Notes under the pieces: generated by a model
Told to the model about the DNA's origin: nothing
The model's database searches: none
Seen by the model: only the letters and a program-made list of their open reading frames with translations
Part shown: piece after piece, positions 9,245 to 16,788 of the stretch
Position numbering within the stretch: the first letter of the stretch is position 1
Layout: each line of letters starts with the position of its first letter
Made by a program: the position numbers and the translations under genes
Assembly (NCBI GenBank): GCA_945957385.1
Contig: CAMFKP010000035.1
Coordinates: 1-39,346, forward strand
Direction: 5' to 3'
DNA: 39,346 nucleotides
Source: an uncultured Aeromonadaceae bacterium
GTDB lineage: Bacteria > Pseudomonadota > Gammaproteobacteria > Enterobacterales > Aeromonadaceae

Positions 9245-9269
9245 AAAAATCCGGCACTAAGGCCGGATT
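9245..9269 (-). terminator. intrinsic terminator between scaffold and coat genes
   Basis: On the minus strand AATCCGGC pairs with GCCGGATT around a six-base loop and is followed by TTTTT. It lies between the scaffold stop and the coat ribosome binding site. It is presumably read through when the Q-modified polymerase passes. Confidence 0.75.
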
Positions 9270-9291
9270 CATTGATAGGGTTCACGTTGTC

Positions 9292-10311
9292 TTACAGGTC
9301 GTACTGCGCCAGCAGCGCCTCAATCTGAGCAGGATTCATGCTGCTCATTTCGGCCATCAACTGCTCCTGCGTCATGCTTTGGTACTTTTCAATACCCGTT
9401 GCCGAATGCTGAACTGACTGGCCGATATCAGATGGACTTTCTGGGATCCGGTCACGCTTAACCACTTCCGGCTCCTTCGCTGTCTCTGTCGGTTTCTTCT
9501 CATCGGTAGCCGGCTTTTCAGCCGGCTCCGCAGATTGCTCATCATTAAAGGCAATGCGTGTACGGCGCGCCGCCTCAGCAAAGCGCTCCTGTAAGGGTTT
9601 ATCTTTCCAAGCGGGATCATGTTGCAATCGCTCATCCACACTGATGGCAAATGCCATGCGATCAGGGTCTTCGTTGTTCCACTTAACCAGCTCAGGAACA
9701 GCCTGCAGTGCTGCCTGCAACGGGTCAGGCGTATCAACGACGGTTTGCTTAGCGGCTTCGGCTTGCTCGAACTTATTCAGTTTATTGACAATACCGGTCA
9801 GGGCTTTTCCGATCTCCGGATAGTCCTGCGCCAGTTGTTCAATCTCTTCGATGCTGATGCTGTCCGGATCTGCATCTGCCGGAATGCCGTGCTTCTCCAG
9901 TAAGCGCTGAAGCTTTTCACGCTCAGCGACAGCCTGTTGAAGCTGCTCTTGTAACGCCTGCTTCTCTCGACGCTCTTGCTGCTTCTCGCGCCGTTCATGA
10001 TCCAGCACGTCATACGGAATAATGTGTTTGCCATCCTTCGACGCAATCACCTTCTCCGCACTTTCAGCTGCGTTCTGTGCAGGCTCCTGATGTGCCGCTT
10101 CCTCGCTGTCTGCTTGCTGCGCTTCCGCCGTGGACGACTCGGTATTTACGTCCGTTTCGGTTTGCACTGCATTGTCGGTTTGCTTACCGGCTTCGCCGTC
10201 TTGGATTTCAGGCGCATCGCTGCCCTCATCCTTTTCCAGCGCTTCCAGAGCCGCCTCCAGTTCATCCAACGATTCCGCGCCAGTGAGATTATTCAGGTCG
10301 ATTGTGCTCAT
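9292..10311 (-). CDS. capsid scaffolding protein, 339 aa
   Basis: A very acidic, low-complexity protein between portal and coat, the expected scaffold position. Residues 1-110 are rich in Glu/Asp/Gln/Ala; residues 110-160 (HERREKQQERREKQALQEQL) form a strong charged coiled coil; the C-terminal region ends in a short amphipathic helix (SMTQEQLMAEMSSMN), where scaffold-coat contacts often lie. It would direct procapsid assembly and leave the head before DNA packaging. The ATG at 10311 is preceded by GAGGAC. It is separated from the portal gene by about 200 bp holding two intrinsic terminators, an unusually long gap for this operon. Confidence 0.85.
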   Translation of the reverse strand: MSTIDLNNLTGAESLDELEAALEALEKDEGSDAPEIQDGEAGKQTDNAVQTETDVNTESSTAEAQQADSEEAAHQEPAQNAAESAEKVIASKDGKHIIPYDVLDHERREKQQERREKQALQEQLQQAVAEREKLQRLLEKHGIPADADPDSISIEEIEQLAQDYPEIGKALTGIVNKLNKFEQAEAAKQTVVDTPDPLQAALQAVPELVKWNNEDPDRMAFAISVDERLQHDPAWKDKPLQERFAEAARRTRIAFNDEQSAEPAEKPATDEKKPTETAKEPEVVKRDRIPESPSDIGQSVQHSATGIEKYQSMTQEQLMAEMSSMNPAQIEALLAQYDL

Positions 10312-10391
10312 GATGTCCTCGCTCTATATCGGGTGGTATCGCTGCCCAAGCGGGAGAAGGCTCTCGAAAAAGCCCTCTCCGGCTCAGGCAT

Positions 10392-10464
10392 AAAAAAGCC
10401 CGCACAGAGGCGGGCACAAAATATGGGCGCAAAAAAACCGGAGACGTTTTTAGGCGTACTCCGG
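10392..10464 (-). terminator. double intrinsic terminator between portal and scaffold genes
   Basis: Two consecutive minus-strand hairpins: CCGGAG..CTCCGG with a long T run (10431-10464), then GCCCGC..GCGGGC with TTTTTT (10392-10414). The same two-hairpin design, with shared flanking words (CATCATGGG at the upstream side and GGGCAC between the stems), occurs ahead of the holin gene. The 200-bp gap 10312-10518 contains nothing else that I can recognise. Confidence 0.8.
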
Positions 10465-10518
10465 CATCATGGGTGAAAATTTAGCGCGAAATAAAACGCT
10501 TGTCGCGCGATTCGCCAA

Positions 10519-12648
10519 TTAAAGCTCAATGGCATCAATCTGCGCCTGAATGGTCTGTAGCAGTTCGGTTTGCAGCGCTTGCTGCTCAGTGGCCATGCGT
10601 TCGCCCTCTTGCTGCAGACGTACCATTTCTTGCAAGGTTTTCCCTGTTTGCGCCTGCTTCAGAGCATCATCAAACCGCACTGACTCGGCCAGCTTCTGAA
10701 CTCGTGCCGCCTCGGCCTGCCATTTCGCCGCCTTACCTTCTAGCTCGGAGACTTTAGCTACCAGCTCACGCATGGCTAACTCTTGCTGTTGTTGCTGCAT
10801 CTGCGCTTCGGCCTGTGCGGCAGCCTGCTCTTCCGGCGTCATTTCATCCGGTGATTTGGCAATCCCTAATGCAGAGCGGATCCGCTCAGTAAACTCATGC
10901 TTATTGGGCACATCCATCAGCTCGACCAACAAATCAAAGCAACTGGCTGCAGCCTGCGGAGGCAGTTTTGCCATCGCTTGCTCCATACGTTCAGCCAACT
11001 GTTGTTTGAAGATAGGCGTTTGCTGTATTGGTGCTAGCGCGATATGGGCATTGAGACGACTGATGTCATTACTGAGTTTCCCATCCTCCTGCTCCACGTT
11101 GATCATCAGAGTCTTGCGCCGACGCTTATCATCGCGGTTGATGGTGATTTTGTAATTTCGCCGGCGACTCAGGTCTTCAATCAGGTAAGACAGCGCCAAC
11201 TCACCGACTTTCTGGCAGGCAAAACGATAATTGTCATTAATCTCTGAGAGCGTTGTCGCGCCTTGCTCAACCAGATTCGCAATGGCTACACCGGACTGCC
11301 CAATCTCGCCTTGCCCCAAGTAAGCAGCATATACCCCCATGGTGTCCTGAATCAGTTTCACGCTATCTTGCATCACTTGGAATTGCTGCGCGGCGACTTG
11401 GAAATCCTGCTCAACTTTGAACACATCCGAGATGGACTGCTTATTGCGCCGGTCAGGATTCAGCTCAATATAGCCATCAGGACGCTCAACCTCTTCCATC
11501 ACCTGCTCGCGGCTCATGTTGGTGGCGTCTTTATCAGCAATAACGCGTTTCGCTTGCAACAGCCACGTCAGCTTGATTCGACGTAGATTCACCTCATCTT
11601 GCGCCGGCATTGCACGAACAATTAGCCCATAGGGCTCTCGTGAAGCATCTTTGATGTAGCCCCAAAACGGCACTAGCGGGTACATGTTGTGGGGAGCAGA
11701 ACACGGCCTATCTACCAAGAAATGAGGACCAGCAAACCATGCTTCTCGAATCGTTGCGACCGGACACTCCTCAAGCCACGCTTTACCCAATGCTAGCGCG
11801 GCGCGATGCAGCTCATTCTTGGCGTCATATTCAATCGCACGGCCTGATTCCAACATCAGAACCTTACGCATGTTGTATGTGCGATAGTAGACAACCTGCA
11901 GCAGTACCCGTTTGCGGTCTTGGCTGCACCACTCCACCTGATTGGCATCAAATTGCTGCCATTCCCAAAACGCATTGGCGGTATCTGGACTCATGCCTTC
12001 TATAGCGCTGACATCCACAAATCCTTGCCACGTATTGCCCACACTCATCCGAATAATATCGGCCTTGTTAGGCATCAAAGTGCAGCATTCATCAACATCC
12101 AGCCATCGACGGCGCAGTAGCCAGCGACAATCCGATAAATCGGCTTCACGTCGATGCCAGTCCCAAAACACTTCATCGCGATGGACGGAGCCGAACTTGA
12201 AGCGCGGACCAAATGGGTCAGCACTACGGCGCACCTCAACCCAACCAATACCAGCTTTGATTTGACTTGCGTATGCCTCACCCCGGGCGCGGCTTTCACC
12301 GCCGAGCCGGCACATATCTGCAAACTCAGCATTCAAGGCTTCCGCCAGCAATTCCATCTCTTCATCAGCATCATCTGCTACGACCATCAAATCGGTGCGA
12401 CTTTTAGCTTCCATACCCAACACGCCATCAATAGTTGGCGCAATCAAGTTGTGGATCGTCAACGGCTGGCCACGCTCTTGCAGCACCTTAATCACATCAC
12501 CAGGCAACTGGTCACCGTCATAATATGCACACGCCTTACGCGCCATCGTGCGCCAATCAGGTTGCCCGTTGATATCACTCATCAGCTCCAACAGGCGTGA
12601 CGAATCGAGCTGCCCTTTTTGAGCAGCTTGTTTAGCATTGTCATTCAT
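10519..12648 (-). CDS. portal protein, P22/Stx-phage-like, 709 aa
   Basis: At 709 aa it is close to the size of P22-type portals (about 725 aa). It opens with a helical N-terminus, then KACAYYDGDQLPGDVIKVLQ and a Trp-rich wing/stem region (EVFWDWHRREADLSDCRWL), as in podovirus portals. The C-terminal 120 residues are Gln/Glu/Ala heptads (AQAEAQMQQQQQELAMRE), a coiled-coil barrel-like tail. It forms the dodecameric DNA gate to which terminase docks. Its ATG at 12648 overlaps the terminase stop (TGATG-type junction at 12646-12650), so the two are co-translated. The downstream neighbour is the scaffold after a terminator pair. Confidence 0.9.
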   Translation of the reverse strand: MNDNAKQAAQKGQLDSSRLLELMSDINGQPDWRTMARKACAYYDGDQLPGDVIKVLQERGQPLTIHNLIAPTIDGVLGMEAKSRTDLMVVADDADEEMELLAEALNAEFADMCRLGGESRARGEAYASQIKAGIGWVEVRRSADPFGPRFKFGSVHRDEVFWDWHRREADLSDCRWLLRRRWLDVDECCTLMPNKADIIRMSVGNTWQGFVDVSAIEGMSPDTANAFWEWQQFDANQVEWCSQDRKRVLLQVVYYRTYNMRKVLMLESGRAIEYDAKNELHRAALALGKAWLEECPVATIREAWFAGPHFLVDRPCSAPHNMYPLVPFWGYIKDASREPYGLIVRAMPAQDEVNLRRIKLTWLLQAKRVIADKDATNMSREQVMEEVERPDGYIELNPDRRNKQSISDVFKVEQDFQVAAQQFQVMQDSVKLIQDTMGVYAAYLGQGEIGQSGVAIANLVEQGATTLSEINDNYRFACQKVGELALSYLIEDLSRRRNYKITINRDDKRRRKTLMINVEQEDGKLSNDISRLNAHIALAPIQQTPIFKQQLAERMEQAMAKLPPQAAASCFDLLVELMDVPNKHEFTERIRSALGIAKSPDEMTPEEQAAAQAEAQMQQQQQELAMRELVAKVSELEGKAAKWQAEAARVQKLAESVRFDDALKQAQTGKTLQEMVRLQQEGERMATEQQALQTELLQTIQAQIDAIEL

Positions 12649-14351
12649 CAGTGGGTCATCCAGTGTTTTGTTTTACGTGGAGAGTGATCGCGTACAACGC
12701 GTGCCGGCATGCGTACCCGCATCTCTTGGGCAATCATGTAGCTCATGAGCTGGTCATCAAAGCAGTCTGTTTGGGCATTCATCGAACCATTCTTGTCGTA
12801 CACGAAACTGGCGGCTTCATGCACAGTGCCAATCCAGCGGATCCCCGATTGGCGCTCACGCAGCAACGTTTTCAGCCCATCAACCAGTACCGGCTTACTC
12901 TGACGTGTCGTCAGCCAGCCAAGGCGCACCGTCTGGTCATCATCTTCACGGTCGATATATTCCTCGGTATAAATCCGCCGAGTCGGATAAAGGTCGCGAA
13001 AAGCCAGCAAGAAGGCATGACCATGGTTATTACGCTCGGGTCCCACATAAGCCGGACCGTACTCCTCGGAGCCATACCACTTACCAATATGCGCAGTTAG
13101 TTGCGCCAGCAAGCCCGGATCGAGATGACCGAACCAATGCGCCACTTGCTCTCCATTGCTGCGTTTGACCACATCGATGCTTGAGCGGTCGCCATGCTCT
13201 AACCCTTCGGCGATATCAACACCAATCGCATAATCCTCATCCAGATCGGGCAACTCCCACACCAAAAGCATATTGGCCAGCGCACGTTGCACTTGGTCAT
13301 CCACCTTCTCCGGACGATGCATCTTCTCGCGTCGCCCCGTCACCGGCTCCATATCGTAGACCAAGCGTGGTGGTATGCAGTCAGCCTCAGCCAGCATAGT
13401 GACTGCCGGTGCAAACACGCGACGACCGGAGGTAAGAAACGCCTCCAACGGCGTACTCGGAAACTCCTGCTTCATCTCCTCTTTGAGCATGGCTTCCTTA
13501 AGTACGTACCACTGCCGCTGCTCATCATCTAACTGGCATCCCATGGACGCTTCGACAGCAGAGAAATACTCGCGCTGCGCCTTACTGGCCATCAGGCCAC
13601 CGGCAGCAACGGGCGTGCGGTATTTAGGGTCTTGCCACCACGCAAAGAAGTGGAATTTCCAATCGAGCTTGCTTAGCGCCATGCCCGAGCGATTCAACTC
13701 AATGGCATCCATGCACAAACTATGAAAATCACCGCCTACGCCCTCGGCGGTGGACTCGATAAATGCGATCGCGCCTGGGTGAATGGCTTGCAGCGTACCG
13801 GTTTTCACCTCTTTGGCCTTCTCTGGATACTTCGCGCAGATTTTGCCGTGTTCAGAGACATGCAAACGCTGAAGCGTACCGGAGCGGAAGGATGTGGCCA
13901 CCTGAATAGAGCTACCGTGTTTGAAGAAAATCGCCCCGCCATTAGCACCAGAACGGCGCGATACAATGCGAAAGCTTGGCTTTAGCCACTCAGGCAGATT
14001 GTCGAAAGGGATTTCAATTTTGGTACGAAAGATTTCACCCGCCGCCTGCAAATCTTGCGCGACGATGCCGCACTTGAGATTGTTATTGAACAGCGCTTCA
14101 TCCAGCAGATAGATATCAATGGCCGTCGAAAATCCCAGCTGTCGCGCCTTCAAAATGATGTTCAGAAACCACATGGTACGGAACAGCAGCTCTTGTGCCG
14201 GCCGCAGCCTAAAACGCACCAGTTCGCCAAGCTCGTTCTCAATCATGTAGAGGTTATTCATTCGCCACCACTTGTCTGAAAGACGTGAGCGAATGAACTC
14301 CACCTTCTCTGCCTCACTCAGCGCATCGATATCATCAACGACTACGGACAT
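12648..14351 (-). CDS. terminase large subunit, 567 aa
   Basis: The DNA packaging motor. Residues 68-78 (KARQLGFSTAI) form the variant Walker A of phage terminases. A Walker-B-like hydrophobic strand ends in AIAFIESTAEG. The C-terminal nuclease is marked by DYAIGVDIAEG (first Asp), YVGPERNNHGHAF and DCFDDQLMSYMIA. Length matches the family. It overlaps the small subunit gene by 10 bp upstream and the portal start by one base downstream, the usual compact packaging cluster. It would cut concatemeric DNA, probably by a headful mechanism given the terminase type; see the TGCGCA cluster in the small subunit gene. Confidence 0.94.
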   Translation of the reverse strand: MSVVVDDIDALSEAEKVEFIRSRLSDKWWRMNNLYMIENELGELVRFRLRPAQELLFRTMWFLNIILKARQLGFSTAIDIYLLDEALFNNNLKCGIVAQDLQAAGEIFRTKIEIPFDNLPEWLKPSFRIVSRRSGANGGAIFFKHGSSIQVATSFRSGTLQRLHVSEHGKICAKYPEKAKEVKTGTLQAIHPGAIAFIESTAEGVGGDFHSLCMDAIELNRSGMALSKLDWKFHFFAWWQDPKYRTPVAAGGLMASKAQREYFSAVEASMGCQLDDEQRQWYVLKEAMLKEEMKQEFPSTPLEAFLTSGRRVFAPAVTMLAEADCIPPRLVYDMEPVTGRREKMHRPEKVDDQVQRALANMLLVWELPDLDEDYAIGVDIAEGLEHGDRSSIDVVKRSNGEQVAHWFGHLDPGLLAQLTAHIGKWYGSEEYGPAYVGPERNNHGHAFLLAFRDLYPTRRIYTEEYIDREDDDQTVRLGWLTTRQSKPVLVDGLKTLLRERQSGIRWIGTVHEAASFVYDKNGSMNAQTDCFDDQLMSYMIAQEMRVRMPARVVRDHSPRKTKHWMTH

Positions 14352-15283
14352 GGCATTAGCCCTCCGCTATCGCTGTTTCGAATCCCCTCGACGATTTCAT
14401 CAACCGGTGTATCTGTTGTACCGGCATTACGCTCGATGTTGTCAGCCTCTGCGCGCAACTTCCGCTTGGCCTCACGGATACGTTCAACATCCTCTGCATA
14501 GCGCTGCTCTTGAATGTTGTTCACCCGTATTCCGCTCATGGTGCGATGCAGTGACTCAATACGGGCAATGTTGCGCTCGAGTGCCTGCTCCGCTTTCAAA
14601 TACAGGCCGTACAGCTCAGTACGTGTCGCAACATCCTGCTCATTGGCCATATCTTGATAAATGCGCGTAAGGCTTTGAGTCAGCACCAACGAGCGAGCCC
14701 GCGTGAACTCCAATTCATCCTCAAGCCCCATCGCGGAAGCATCCGCAAAGAGACCATCGGCATTCTCTGCGGTCAGGTATTTGGCGTATCCACCGTGTTT
14801 GCGTGCGGTTTGGTTGCCTCGGGTAAATTGGTTTGGCGGATTGGGGTTACCGGATGCACCCACGGAAATGGTATTGCCTGGCGCGAAATGCCCTTTGGCA
14901 TTGCGGCCCGGCTTTGGCGTTGAAGTTTCGGATTTCGGTTCCGACCTATCGGGGAGTTGCGGCACCGAAGATGCAGAGTCAGACAACCCTCCCTCATCTT
15001 CATCACCGCTTCCCATTCGACCGGTCTTAGGTTGTTTTTGCGCAGACACGGCAGAATGCGCAGTCGAAGTGAATTGCGCAGTTCTGTTTTGCGCACTTTG
15101 CGCACTTTTACGTGATTGCGCAGTAGCTGATTGCGCAGTCTCCACATTGCGCACTTTGATGTAACGACGAGCACTCTGATAATTGATCCCACGCTGACTG
15201 CACCACTCTTGTGCTGTGATGCCGCTTTCTCGGTGCTCTTCGAGAAACTCAGCTTGCAGCACTGTCCAGTCATGCTTAGCCAT
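14342..15283 (-). CDS. terminase small subunit, 313 aa
   Basis: It recognises phage DNA for packaging. The N-terminal 50 residues (EFLEEHRESGITAQEWCSQR, then GINYQSARRYI) look like a helix-turn-helix. A Ser/Thr/Ala/Gln linker of about 45 residues follows, with seven (S/T)A(Q/H) units encoded by repeated TGCGCA. Next comes a region common in phage small terminases (GRNAKGHFAPGNTISVGASG, then GNPNPPNQFTRGNQTARKHG) and a helical C-terminus (LRAEADNIERNAG). It ends inside the large subunit start. The start at ATG 15283 has only a weak GTGGG upstream. The gap to the endolysin gene is 21 bp, leaving no room for a spanin. Confidence 0.9.
   Translation of the reverse strand: MAKHDWTVLQAEFLEEHRESGITAQEWCSQRGINYQSARRYIKVRNVETAQSATAQSRKSAQSAQNRTAQFTSTAHSAVSAQKQPKTGRMGSGDEDEGGLSDSASSVPQLPDRSEPKSETSTPKPGRNAKGHFAPGNTISVGASGNPNPPNQFTRGNQTARKHGGYAKYLTAENADGLFADASAMGLEDELEFTRARSLVLTQSLTRIYQDMANEQDVATRTELYGLYLKAEQALERNIARIESLHRTMSGIRVNNIQEQRYAEDVERIREAKRKLRAEADNIERNAGTTDTPVDEIVEGIRNSDSGGLMPCP
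15039..15153. repeat. cluster of eight TGCGCA palindromes inside the small terminase gene (candidate pac)
   Basis: TGCGCA begins at 15039, 15057, 15075, 15090, 15099, 15117, 15132 and 15148. The first seven are in register with the coding frame and give Ala-Gln or Ala-His; the eighth is out of register (Val-Arg-Asn). Such a cluster inside a small terminase gene is a reasonable candidate packaging-initiation site. Confidence 0.6.
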
Positions 15284-15304
15284 CCCACATGCCGTTCATA
15301 TATA

Positions 15305-15793
15305 TCACTGTCCTTTGCCACCAAACTCTCGGTATTTCGCTAACAACGAAGCTTCATTGTGCGTTTTCTGACCATAGCCATTATGAGGTAACGACGCCCA
15401 GATATTGGAGCACTTGCGAATAGCCTGTGAAATACGGCCTTCGCAGATATCGTTGTAAGCGTGCTGCTCCATAATTTGTCGTACAGCTATGCGGTCTTGG
15501 CTGATAGGCGAGAAATCGGATAAACGCAGCAGTCGGGCATACGGACCATAATAGCGATTAAGCAATTGGTAACGGCCTGCCGCAGTGGATTTCAGATTGG
15601 CATTCACCTTAACCAGTACATTTGGATGGCCAGCATAGTTGGTCATAATATTCGGCCGAGGATCCCCATCATCGCCATTCACGATGACATCGTATCCATC
15701 ATCGTGGGTATGAGGATGTGTACTGGTGCCTTCAGACCAAGCCAGCATATCTAAAAAAGCTAAAATATTAGGATGTTCATTAATACGGGCCAT
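15305..15793 (-). CDS. R: lambda R-like endolysin (lytic transglycosylase), 162 aa
   Basis: Clear relative of lambda endolysin R: AFLDMLAWSEGT with the catalytic Glu (residue 20 here), GYDVIVNGDDG, LKSTAAGRYQLL, DFSPISQDRIAVRQIMEQ and CSNIWASLPHNGYGQ. It cleaves the glycan strand between MurNAc and GlcNAc by transglycosylation in the periplasm after holin opens the inner membrane. There is no signal peptide, so it is holin-dependent. The start was set to ATG 15793 (MARINEH) with GGAG six bases upstream; it overlaps the holin C-terminus by 14 bp. No Rz/Rz1 gene follows, unlike lambda and 933W. Confidence 0.95.
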   Translation of the reverse strand: MARINEHPNILAFLDMLAWSEGTSTHPHTHDDGYDVIVNGDDGDPRPNIMTNYAGHPNVLVKVNANLKSTAAGRYQLLNRYYGPYARLLRLSDFSPISQDRIAVRQIMEQHAYNDICEGRISQAIRKCSNIWASLPHNGYGQKTHNEASLLAKYREFGGKGQ

Positions 15794-16136
15794 TATTATC
15801 TCCTCGCTTATCAACAACGGCAGAAATCACGGGTTTAATAAAATTATTGATGAGTGTCCTAACCTCCTGAGCCCCTAAGCATCCCACCGTACCGCCAATG
15901 AAAATGGCCGCAGATTCATGCTGCAGGCCAAACATGCGAAAACCGTGATAAACCGTAACCGTCAGCAATCCACACAATACAGCTTCAGTAATTTTCTCTA
16001 CGCGAGAGCGCTGGGTATCTTCACGCAAGCGTAATAGTGCGACGCTGACACTCATGATGAAGCCACTGATGACGGACTTATGCTGTGAAAGCCATGTCAC
16101 GGCAATCGTCCAGATATCGGGGTTTGATGCCGACAT
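15780..16136 (-). CDS. S: lambda S-family holin, 118 aa
   Basis: A small membrane protein upstream of and overlapping the endolysin. Three hydrophobic segments are visible: VISGFIMSVSVALL, AVLCGLLTVTVYHGF and ESAAIFIGGTVGCLGA, followed by a positively charged tail, as in class I holins of the lambda S family. It forms the inner-membrane lesion that releases the endolysin. The start is ATG 16136 (MSASNPD), with GGGAGG six bases upstream; the longer frame would start inside a terminator stem. A dual-start regulation as in lambda S is not evident. It is the first gene of the late operon after the terminator array. Confidence 0.9.
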   Translation of the reverse strand: MSASNPDIWTIAVTWLSQHKSVISGFIMSVSVALLRLREDTQRSRVEKITEAVLCGLLTVTVYHGFRMFGLQHESAAIFIGGTVGCLGAQEVRTLINNFIKPVISAVVDKRGDNNGPY

Positions 16137-16148
16137 GATGCCTCCCAA

Positions 16149-16250
16149 TAAAAAGCCCGCAGGACGAACCATGCGGGCACAAAAAAACCGGAGACCAACC
16201 GGTTACAGGACTGAGAGATGCAAAAAGCCCCGCTTTTTAGGGCGAGGCTT
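16149..16250 (-). terminator. three stacked intrinsic terminators ahead of the holin gene
   Basis: Minus-strand hairpins at 16222-16250 (AAGCCTCGC with GCGGGGCTT, then TTTTT), 16181-16204 (AACCGG with CCGGTT, then seven T) and 16149-16178 (GCCCGCA with TGCGGGC, then TTTTT). The last ends a few bases from the holin ribosome binding site. They would block unmodified transcripts, and fit the tR'-type control read through by a Q-modified polymerase. Confidence 0.82.
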
Positions 16251-16332
16251 TACATCATGGGCAGATAATTACATAACAAATTTAACTATTCAATTCATTC
16301 ACATTTTTCCGACCTAAATAGGTACAGCTAAA

Positions 16333-16370
16333 ACAAAAAAAGCCTTTATTCAGTAGTCAAAATAAAGGCC
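16333..16370 (-). terminator. intrinsic terminator in the late leader
   Basis: On the minus strand GCCTTTATT pairs with AATAAAGGC around a 10-base loop, followed by seven T. It lies between Q and holin. Confidence 0.82.
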
Positions 16371-16458
16371 AAAGGTAGATGGATAACCATTTTATAGTAC
16401 TTGAGTTAGAAGCTCAGGTGTAACTGAGCATAAACACTGTATAGTAATCACTCTGGTA

Positions 16459-16481
16459 TGATGTTAGATATTGATCACTAA
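16459..16481. repeat. 23-bp direct repeat, copy 1 (late leader)
   Basis: TGATGTTAGAT, two variable bases, then TGATCACTAA. It matches copy 2 at 16725-16747 in 21 of 23 bases. The copies are 266 bp apart, in the non-coding leader between Q and the lysis genes. Function unknown. Confidence 0.7.
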
Positions 16482-16594
16482 TACCTTTCACTGTATGTGC
16501 TGTTTTATCGTGTTATTACTCTATTTAATGACTAGAAAAAATTAACAAACGTCCCCAAACCAAATTAAATGACAGGTAGACTCATTACTTCAAA

Positions 16595-16631
16595 ATAAAA
16601 ACCCCCTTTAGAAAATAAACACTAAAGGGGG
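16595..16631 (-). terminator. strong intrinsic terminator about 160 bp downstream of Q
   Basis: On the minus strand CCCCCTTTAG pairs perfectly with CTAAAGGGGG, followed by TTTTTATTTT. This is the first and strongest of five terminators before the lysis genes and is a candidate tR' of the late promoter, or the end of the Q transcript. Confidence 0.85.
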
Positions 16632-16724
16632 AAAGTGCGGGTTAAACGGATTTAGCGTTAAAGCAATTGATAAATAAGACTTACCAATCAACGCTGAAAA
16701 TAAAATAACCCAAATAAACTTGTG

Positions 16725-16747
16725 TGATGTTAGATGCTGATCACTAA
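16725..16747. repeat. 23-bp direct repeat, copy 2 (late leader)
   Basis: Second copy of the repeat at 16459-16481, 42 bp downstream of the Q stop. The rest of the 16251-16788 stretch holds two terminators and no gene that I can support. A late promoter is expected here but I could not place one with confidence. Confidence 0.7.
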
Positions 16748-16788
16748 ATGATTAACAAACACAAAAAAATCAAAATGGAGTATTAACA

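Noticed and set aside
9225..9272. Longer coat N-terminus starting MNPALVP
   Set aside because: It would be encoded by a terminator stem, and the good ribosome site lies before the internal ATG at 9224.
15039..15153. CRISPR-like or tandem repeat reading of the TGCGCA cluster
   Set aside because: The units are six bases with irregular 9-18 bp spacing inside a coding gene, unlike CRISPR repeats.
14773..15324. A 183-aa minus-strand frame across endolysin end and small terminase, in the spanin position
   Set aside because: Out-of-frame shadow of the small terminase; it has no membrane segment or lipobox, and is rich in Arg/Ser as expected for a shadow.
16251..16788. tRNA genes between Q and lysis genes, as in Stx phages
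   Set aside because: No cloverleaf, T-loop sequence or CCA end could be found on either strand; the hairpins seen are terminators.
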